This document shows positions 1 through 4,843 of a stretch of DNA of 6,798 nt, piece after piece. Origin of the DNA: Deltaproteobacteria bacterium (GTDB taxonomy: Bacteria > Desulfobacterota > Syntrophia > Syntrophales > UBA2185); the NCBI GenBank assembly GCA_026388495.1, contig JAPLJQ010000523.1:1-6798 (forward strand), written 5' to 3'. The notes beneath the pieces were generated by a model. That model saw only the letters and a program-made list of their open reading frames with translations, made no database searches and was not told where the DNA came from. Position 1 is the first letter of the stretch. Every line of letters begins with the position of its first letter. Made by a program: the position numbers and the translations under genes.

Positions 1-1
1 A

Positions 2-1501
2 ACTGCCGTGAAGATGTACGATAAGGTGATGAAATACTGGAATGCGTACCTTGACGGACTGAAACGCCAGCGAAGCACCGTGCAGGGAGAAGAACTCGCC
101 CTCCTGAATCAGAAGATCGAGTACATGGAGAAGACAGACATCGCAGTTGTCGTCTCGCAGTCACAGAACGAGATTGAGGACTTAAAAAAGAAAGGTGTGG
201 ACATCACTCCCCACCGTACCCGGATGGTCAAAGAGGATCTCGCATCGAAGTTCAAAGACTCCAACGATCCCCTGCGAATCGCCTTTGTCTGCGCCATGTG
301 GCTGACGGGTTTTGATGCGCCGGCTTGTTCGACAATCTACCTCGACAAACCGATGAAGAACCATACCCTGATGCAGACCATCGCACGGGCGAACCGGGTC
401 TTCGGCGAGAAAGTCAACGGTCTTATCGTGGATTATTACGGCGTATTCAAGGATCTCCAGAAGGCCCTCGCCATCTATGCGCCGGGACGCGGGGCCGATG
501 AGGTCATGCCGGTCCAGCAAAAAGAGGAACTGGTAAAACTCCTCAAGATGGTGATCGATGAAACCACGACATTCTGCGAGATGAAAGGTATCGATATAGA
601 AGATGTCCTGAAAGCACGGAACCTGCAGAAAGTAAAATTGCTGGATGACAGCGTCGATGCAATTCTTGTGAATGACGAATCCAAACAGAAATTCCTCAAC
701 CTTGCGGGAAATATCAACCGCTTGTTCAAGGCAATTAAACCCGATCCAGCGATTAACGATCTCCTCCCGCTCTGCACGCTGTATCTTATCATATCCCTGA
801 AAATCCGGTCGCTAACTCCTGCCGCAGATATCAGTCAGGTAATGGAATCAATTGAACAGCTCCTCGATCGTTCAATCTCAACAGAGGGGTATGTAATCAA
901 GCCACCGGCGATTCTTGATTTGAGCCAATTGAATCTCGATGTGCTCAAAGAAAAGATCGAGCGAAACCGGGCCCGGATAGAGACTGAAAAATTCCGGGGA
1001 CTTGTCGAGCGGAAGGTGCAGGAACTTGTTGCCCTCAACCATACGCGTATTAATTTTGTCGAAAAATTACAGCAGATGATCGACGAGTACAATGCAGGCA
1101 GCCTCAACACCGAGGAATTCTTCAAACGCCTTGTTGATTTTGCACGAGAATTACAGGATGAAGAAAAACGAGCCATCAAGGAGAACCTGACAGAGGAGGA
1201 ACTCACGATCTTTGACCTGTTGACAAAACCGGCAATGAAACTCACAAAACGGGAAGAGGAACAGGTCAAGAAAGTCTCAAAGGAACTGCTGGAGACATTG
1301 AAACAGGAAAAACTCGTCCTTGACTGGAGAAAGAAACAACAGACTCGTGCATCGGTTCGGCTGTGTATCGAGGACGTTCTAGATCATCTCCCTCCGACCT
1401 ATTCAAAGGATATCTACAAAGGCAAATGTGAAATTGTGTATCAGCATATTTTTGAAGTCTATCCGAGTCAGGGGATGACAGGTCAGATGGTGACCGGATA
1501 A
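2..1501 (+). CDS. hsdR: Type I restriction enzyme R subunit (HsdR), C-terminal part, 5' end cut by window edge
   Basis: This is the restriction and translocation subunit of a type I restriction-modification complex (HsdR with HsdM and HsdS), which pumps DNA by ATP hydrolysis and cleaves unmethylated DNA. The frame is open to the window edge, so the GTG at 8 is only an internal codon; I number residues from it. Seen: the second RecA-like helicase lobe, with motif V WLTGFDAP at residues 98-105 and motif VI QTIARANR at 123-130. A long charged helical region follows, ending in WRKKQQTRASVRLCIEDVL and a KCEIVYQHIFEVYP-like end, typical of the HsdR C-terminal domain (DUF3387 type). About 500 of the roughly 1000 residues usual for HsdR are present, so the nuclease motif and Walker A/B motifs lie to the left. 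The visible part has no frameshift. hsdM and hsdS would be expected upstream. Family assignment is firm; activity cannot be judged from this part. Confidence 0.95.
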   Translation, partial: TAVKMYDKVMKYWNAYLDGLKRQRSTVQGEELALLNQKIEYMEKTDIAVVVSQSQNEIEDLKKKGVDITPHRTRMVKEDLASKFKDSNDPLRIAFVCAMWLTGFDAPACSTIYLDKPMKNHTLMQTIARANRVFGEKVNGLIVDYYGVFKDLQKALAIYAPGRGADEVMPVQQKEELVKLLKMVIDETTTFCEMKGIDIEDVLKARNLQKVKLLDDSVDAILVNDESKQKFLNLAGNINRLFKAIKPDPAINDLLPLCTLYLIISLKIRSLTPAADISQVMESIEQLLDRSISTEGYVIKPPAILDLSQLNLDVLKEKIERNRARIETEKFRGLVERKVQELVALNHTRINFVEKLQQMIDEYNAGSLNTEEFFKRLVDFARELQDEEKRAIKENLTEEELTIFDLLTKPAMKLTKREEEQVKKVSKELLETLKQEKLVLDWRKKQQTRASVRLCIEDVLDHLPPTYSKDIYKGKCEIVYQHIFEVYPSQGMTGQMVTG

Positions 1502-1565
1502 ATAAATACGCGCCCCCCACCCCCACTCAGCAAAACCTAATCCCGCATCATTTCCCCTCCGTTGT

Positions 1566-1590
1566 TTTGAAATAATCTAATTACTATCGC
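1566..1590 (+). promoter_or_regulatory. Possible TATA-like promoter for the caspase-like/TPR gene pair
   Basis: The 105-base gap after hsdR starts with C-rich sequence and becomes A+T-rich from about 1566, with TTTTGAAATAATCTAATTAC. This lies 20-40 bases before the ATG at 1607, about where an archaeal BRE/TATA pair would sit for a leaderless or very short-leader transcript. That would fit the lack of a Shine-Dalgarno sequence before 1607. The match to a methanogen TATA consensus is weak, and read-through from hsdR is equally possible. Confidence 0.22.
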
Positions 1591-1606
1591 TCACTATGTC
1601 TCTATT

Positions 1607-2302
1607 ATGCCCGGTAAAGCGCTTATCGTCTTAGAAACCCCTTGGTGGCCCCCAGAAGTGAATCGAGGACGAGCATCAGTCCTCCCATTCTTTCAGGGAT
1701 TGGTAAATTATGTGGAACATTTCTCAGTATATCATTCCAATTTTTATGAGAGAGAAGGTTTCAAAGTTGCGCTCACTGATGATCTCACCCACACAAAGGA
1801 AGATCGATTGTACATTTACATAGCCGCCCATGGCGGGAGTTCGATGATTGGCGGGATGGGCACCTGTACCGGTGTAAATCTTACAACTGTCCTTTCAGAA
1901 ATAGGAAATGCAACACGGTATAAAAATATTGAAGGGGTAATTATCGGATCCTGTAATATTGGTGGGAAAGTGGATAATTTCAAACAAGCACTTATCGGGA
2001 CACGTATTCCTTGGATCTTTGGGTATACGTGTGAGATCGATTGGATCACTTCAACTTTAATCGATTTGGCAATTTTTGAGAATATGACCACAATGAAAAC
2101 TACCGATTTGAATAATCGAACAAAAATTATCAATGCCTTTGCGCGATCCTTAAAACGGTTTGATGGCAATTTCATCATTGGGAAAAAAGTTGGAAACGAT
2201 GTTGCACTGAAAAATGCAATAACTCTCGTAGTCAAACCAAGGGGACGTGGGAATATCTCGCAGGATGAGACGGAGAATTTGAGGCAGAAATTAAACTGGT
2301 AA
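1607..2302 (+). CDS. Stand-alone caspase/CHAT-like (clan CD) cysteine-peptidase-like protein
   Basis: A 231-residue soluble protein with no signal peptide or membrane segment. Seen: an N-terminal hydrophobic strand (ALIVLETPWW, residues 5-14); a strand ending in a His-Gly pair (YIYIAAHGG, H75-G76); and a second strand leading to a cysteine (GVIIGSCNIGG, C116). Strand-HG followed by strand-Cys is the catalytic dyad layout of clan CD peptidases (caspases, separase, CHAT). After the cysteine, IPWIFGYTCEIDWITSTLIDL (134-154) occupies the place of the 'GSLWxVDD..' segment of CHAT domains. From memory, the order HG, GSC, GY..DVDW resembles a family of uncharacterised bacterial proteins; I cannot verify the family name. 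ATG 1607 is chosen because it leaves only four residues before the first strand; no ribosome binding site precedes it. The TPR gene starts 43 bases downstream, suggesting co-transcription. It contains no TPR, sensor or transmembrane part, so a partner probably controls it. Substrate and activity are unknown, and a pseudo-enzyme is possible. Confidence 0.8.
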   Translation: MPGKALIVLETPWWPPEVNRGRASVLPFFQGLVNYVEHFSVYHSNFYEREGFKVALTDDLTHTKEDRLYIYIAAHGGSSMIGGMGTCTGVNLTTVLSEIGNATRYKNIEGVIIGSCNIGGKVDNFKQALIGTRIPWIFGYTCEIDWITSTLIDLAIFENMTTMKTTDLNNRTKIINAFARSLKRFDGNFIIGKKVGNDVALKNAITLVVKPRGRGNISQDETENLRQKLNW

Positions 2303-2334
2303 AGCATTTGGGCTCTATTTGAGAGGAATAATCC

Positions 2335-2340
2335 GGAGGA
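2335..2340 (+). promoter_or_regulatory. Ribosome binding site fixing the TPR gene start at 2346
   Basis: GGAGGA lies five bases before the ATG at 2346, the normal archaeal spacing. It decides between this ATG and an in-frame TTG at 2319, which would put the ribosome binding site inside the gene and add nine residues with no sign of belonging to a TPR. The site also suggests that this gene has its own efficient translation start within a shared transcript. Confidence 0.75.
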
Positions 2341-2345
2341 TATTC

Positions 2346-3803
2346 ATGCAAATTGACATCGAGGATAAGATTAACAGTTTACGATATCAAATAAGGGAAC
2401 TTCTTAAAAATCAAGACTGGCAAAATGCCATTATTCTTGGGGATTTTCTGATTGAACTTACTCCAGAAGATCCCGTTGTTCATTATCACATGGGCATTGC
2501 GTGGTTAAACTTAAACGATCTTGACCAGAGTGAAAAGTTTTTACAGCAAGCCCAAGAATTAGGAGATGATAGTGCAGAGATTTTGTTGTTGTTGGGGGAG
2601 GTTTGTTCCTATCGTGGAGATCTAAATGGGGAGTTCTTCTGGGCAAAAAAGGCCATTGAACGAGAACCTGACAATATCAATGCGCATTTTGTTATTGCAT
2701 ATGCCTACCTTAACATTGGGCATTTACAGGAAGCCGAAGCCGCATTCAAAGATATATTAGAGCGCGATCCTGTTAATGTTCAAGCCCACAGTGCTTTGGC
2801 AGATATCTTCCTATTGACACAAAGATTGGAAGACGCAGAAGACCAATTGCGTGAAGCCATAAAAATTCAACCCGACAATGGTTCTCTATACGCCGATCTT
2901 GGACACACACTTACCCGAATGAAAAAAGACGATGACGCCCTTGCTGTTTTTTTAACAGCGTTAGATCTTGAACCTGATATTCCCGAACGATATTATAACG
3001 TTGGCGACACCTATCTGGCATTGGGAAATGAAGAAAAATCTGTTTTATATCTCAGAAAAGCCAGCCAAATGGCTCCGGAAAACTCACTATATCACTATGA
3101 TCTTGGTCTAGCATTTTTTACGTTAAAGAGGTATGAAGACTGTGCACGTGAAAGTGAAGCTGCTCTTCGGAATGATCCAGAAATGAGGTTCGGGCGCACC
3201 AACCTTGGGATGAGCGCTATGGAAAATCTTGGATTAGCATATATGCATCTCGAAAAGTATGAAGATGCAGAAGCGTGTTTCCAACGGAACTTGCATCTTG
3301 TAGCCTCAACCTATTTTAATCTCGGATTAACGCTCTTCAGACAGAAAAAGTTTGAAGATGCGCTAATACATTTCAAACATGCAACCGATCTGGTTCCCAA
3401 TGATCCAGAGTACTGGGATCTTGTCGGTAATGCCTATCTGGAGTTAAATAAATTGAACGATGCACAAAAAGCATTGGAAAAATCAATTGAGATTGATCCC
3501 ACCTATGCACTTTCGTACTACGATCTTGGAGTAATGTTCTCACAGATTAAAGGACGCGAAAATGAGGCAATAAAATTCTTCAAACGTGCAATCTCGCTTG
3601 GTGAAGATAGTCATCATCCTCACTATGCGCTCGCGTGCCTTTACTCACTGAAGAATAAGAGAAGATTCGCGCTTGACCATCTCGGCAAGGCAATTCAGCG
3701 GGGATACAAGGATCGTGAGCATATAGATCATGATCCCGATTTCGATTCGTTGAGGGATGAGCCGGAATTCCAGAAACTCATAAAGAAAATTGTTCGGTCT
3801 TAA
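2346..3803 (+). CDS. Tetratricopeptide-repeat protein, about 12-13 TPRs
   Basis: A 485-residue protein made almost entirely of TPRs, helical hairpins that stack into a superhelix and bind peptides or protein partners. No signal peptide, membrane helix or catalytic domain is visible, so it is probably a cytosolic scaffold or sensor. After a degenerate first unit (about 9-42), seven units follow in exact 34-residue register from residue 43 to 280 (starts 43, 77, 111, 145, 179, 213, 247). An irregular 39-residue unit (281-319) follows, then about four more units. The end, with DPDFDSLRDEPEFQKLI (463-479), is a common C-terminal cap of such proteins. The start at 2346 is set by GGAGGA. The gene follows the caspase-like gene by 43 bases, and the pair probably forms one operon. 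TPR-CHAT fusions are known, so this may be the detached TPR half that regulates or recruits substrates for the peptidase-like protein. TPRs are widespread and promiscuous, so that role is inference. Confidence 0.9.
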   Translation: MQIDIEDKINSLRYQIRELLKNQDWQNAIILGDFLIELTPEDPVVHYHMGIAWLNLNDLDQSEKFLQQAQELGDDSAEILLLLGEVCSYRGDLNGEFFWAKKAIEREPDNINAHFVIAYAYLNIGHLQEAEAAFKDILERDPVNVQAHSALADIFLLTQRLEDAEDQLREAIKIQPDNGSLYADLGHTLTRMKKDDDALAVFLTALDLEPDIPERYYNVGDTYLALGNEEKSVLYLRKASQMAPENSLYHYDLGLAFFTLKRYEDCARESEAALRNDPEMRFGRTNLGMSAMENLGLAYMHLEKYEDAEACFQRNLHLVASTYFNLGLTLFRQKKFEDALIHFKHATDLVPNDPEYWDLVGNAYLELNKLNDAQKALEKSIEIDPTYALSYYDLGVMFSQIKGRENEAIKFFKRAISLGEDSHHPHYALACLYSLKNKRRFALDHLGKAIQRGYKDREHIDHDPDFDSLRDEPEFQKLIKKIVRS

Positions 3804-3883
3804 TATATCTGTACAAAAACTTCGCATAGCGATCTGGAATGTAGAACACTCGACGTGCTTCAAAAAAGGTACCCGAAAAACCC

Positions 3884-3910
3884 CTATTACAGGGGGTAAT
3901 AGATCCCCCC
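3884..3910 (+). other. Two mutually exclusive hairpins downstream of the TPR gene
   Basis: CTATTAC (3884-3890) and GTAATAG (3896-3902) are perfect inverted repeats around the loop AGGGG. The run GGGGG (3892-3896) can instead pair with CCCCCC at 3905-3910 around an eight-base loop. The two stems share bases and cannot form together. A T-tract does not follow on the + strand, so this is not a standard intrinsic terminator. It may be structure at the 3' end of the TPR transcript. Confidence 0.35.
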
Positions 3911-4207
3911 TAAAAAAAACCCAAATTGGGCCCCGATTCTCTCCCACAATCACCCAGCCACCCCCAAAAACCCCGTAAAACGCCCGGATTGGATCATGCT
4001 AAAAAATACCCTCAATATGGGCTCCGTTTGCCAAAATACGGCAGGAAACGATGTCACCTATTCGACGTAAAGGCCCTTTTTATCGAGGTCATTTTTGCCA
4101 CATACTTTAGGCCAAAAACCCTGAGAAACGCTGCCAGAACGCGAATATGAAGGTCGGTTTTTCCGAAGAAGGTCTAAAAATAGGGATAGTAAGAAAAGAA
4201 AACCTGA

Positions 4208-4217
4208 AAAATAAAAT
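4208..4217 (+). promoter_or_regulatory. Possible TATA box for the small coiled-coil gene
   Basis: An A+T-rich stretch (AAATAAAAT-like, preceded by CCTGAAA) lies about 50 bases before the ATG at 4266. A start of transcription some 25 bases downstream, near 4238, would leave a short leader that includes the GGGAG ribosome binding site at 4251-4255. The region is A-rich in general, so the box is not distinctive. Confidence 0.22.
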
Positions 4218-4265
4218 TCAACGACAGTAACTTCACTTTATTAGGAAGTCGGGAGACATGATTGT

Positions 4266-4526
4266 ATGGACACATACGACTTTTCCTCGATGAGGAGAGA
4301 ACTGTTTTACCAGGAATTCATGATTCACTATCTTCAGGAAGAACAGAAAAAACGGTGGGAAGAATTACGGGCAATCGAAAGGAATTTAGAAAAATTAGAG
4401 GCCGATCCAAAGTTTCAACAATTATTGAAACTTCTTGAAAAACTCAAGGGTGAGCCGGTCGCGGTGCAGGTGCGAGCACAGCGAAGTCGTGCGAAGCATG
4501 CAAAGCGGTCGGCGAAAAACCCTTAG
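4266..4526 (+). CDS. Small charged coiled-coil protein with basic tail, unknown function
   Basis: An 86-residue protein I do not recognise. Residues about 14-63 are strongly helical and charged, with alternating Glu/Lys and spaced Leu/Ile (QEEQKKRWEELRAIERN, then FQQLLKLLEKLKG), suggesting a coiled coil and self-association. The last 20 residues are basic (RAQRSRAKHAKRSAKNP), as in proteins that bind nucleic acid or an acidic surface. The start is supported by GGGAG at 4251-4255, ten bases before the ATG. The reading frame is intact and the N-terminal half looks like true coding sequence. The coding DNA becomes GC-rich near the end, and repeat copy A begins 15 bases after the stop, so the basic tail may derive from repeat-like sequence that extended an older gene. 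Part of the defence module or an independent gene are both possible. Confidence 0.65.
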   Translation: MDTYDFSSMRRELFYQEFMIHYLQEEQKKRWEELRAIERNLEKLEADPKFQQLLKLLEKLKGEPVAVQVRAQRSRAKHAKRSAKNP

Positions 4527-4541
4527 CTGAACAAGTGACAT

Positions 4542-4643
4542 GCAGACGCCCGGTCATGTACACTTGTCCTCGCCGATGCTCCGGTTCGCTTTACATCACC
4601 GGGCTGCTTTTGTTTTCGGTGTACCGGGGAGATGACGACGCCC
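4542..4643. repeat. Palindromic GC-rich intergenic repeat, copy A
   Basis: Matches copy B at 6559-6659. The first 66 bases align without gaps at 58 identities by eye. After a spacer of 10 bases (9 in copy B), 25 of the last 26 bases match. Inside, GCCCGGTCATGT (4548-4559) pairs with ACATCACCGGGC (4593-4604) apart from one C-C mismatch, giving a 12-base stem with a 33-base loop, followed by T-rich CTTTTGTTTTC. GACGCCC appears near the start (4545-4551) and at the end (4637-4643). It lies 15 bases after the stop of the small gene. A REP-like or MITE-like element, possibly acting as a transcription terminator, fits best. A reading frame through it gives a Cys/Arg-rich peptide that I regard as non-coding. 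Confidence 0.8.
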
Positions 4644-4696
4644 CTGGCTTGTCGCGATGCTCCTACACCAACAGAACCACTATGGTGGGACCTTTA

Positions 4697-4707
4697 TTTT
4701 ATACATA
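4697..4707 (+). promoter_or_regulatory. TATA-like box upstream of the surface-protein gene
   Basis: TTTTATACATA is the best archaeal TATA-like sequence in the interval before 4844. Transcription would then start near 4728-4732 and give a leader of about 115 bases. The leader contains GTGCT (4784-4788) pairing with AGCAC (4795-4799), and CCGTG (4762-4766) that could pair instead with CACGG (4797-4801). No clear BRE is visible upstream. Nothing else is seen in 4644-4843 apart from the ribosome binding site. Confidence 0.4.
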
Positions 4708-4830
4708 CTATTATCGTATCACAAATCAATTTTCGAAACAAAGGCATAGCGTGGGGTGCTGCCGTGTCTTTATTTTGGTGCGTGTGCTGGTCATAGCACG
4801 GAGATCTAATAAAAACATGACCTAAAAAAG

Positions 4831-4837
4831 GGGAGGT
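4831..4837 (+). promoter_or_regulatory. Strong ribosome binding site deciding the start at 4844
   Basis: GGGAGGT lies six bases before the ATG at 4844. Another ATG at 4839 is only one base from the site and is followed by a stop after two codons (ATGAAATGA), so it cannot be the gene start. The gene's own ATG overlaps that mini-frame in another phase. Confidence 0.8.
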
Positions 4838-4843
4838 TATGAA

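Larger units (their letters stand above)
3804..4265 (+). other. 462-base intergenic stretch with A/C-runs and hairpins, no convincing gene
   Basis: No reading frame here looks coding; the frames present give low-complexity peptides rich in Pro, Lys and Arg. The first half alternates A-runs and C-runs, and AAAAACCC occurs at 3876, 3915, 3966 and 4114 (also at 4515, inside the next gene). Small inverted repeats are visible: CTATTAC/GTAATAG at 3884-3902, the odd palindrome CCCAAATTGGG at 3920-3930, a bulged stem pairing CGTTTGCC (4025-4032) with GGC (4040-4042) and AAACG (4046-4050), and TCGG/CCGA around T5 at 4154-4166. It could hold the terminator of the TPR gene, an RNA, or degraded sequence. 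A 27-codon frame at 4147-4230 has no ribosome binding site. Confidence 0.6.

Noticed and set aside
1816..2307. 163-codon minus-strand frame opposite the caspase-like gene
   Set aside because: It lies almost wholly opposite a plus-strand gene with clear strand-HG and strand-Cys motifs; the Ser/Phe/Pro-rich translation is typical of an antisense shadow.
2319..2345. TTG at 2319 as start of the TPR gene
   Set aside because: The GGAGGA at 2335-2340 sits correctly for the ATG at 2346 and would lie inside the gene if 2319 were used.
3866..3930. CRISPR-like array suggested by recurring AAAAACCC and short palindromes
   Set aside because: The recurring unit is only eight bases, the spacing is irregular, and no repeat of 23 bases or more or regular spacers are present.
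3926..4150. 74-codon plus-strand frame in the intergenic stretch
   Set aside because: The Pro/Lys-rich start comes from the A/C-run DNA, no ribosome binding site is present, and no domain is recognisable.
4535..4825. Plus-strand 96-codon reading frame through repeat copy A and the leader of the surface gene
   Set aside because: The peptide is rich in Cys, Arg and Tyr, the frame runs through a palindromic repeat and a promoter region, it has no ribosome binding site, and copy B does not preserve a matching frame of similar length.
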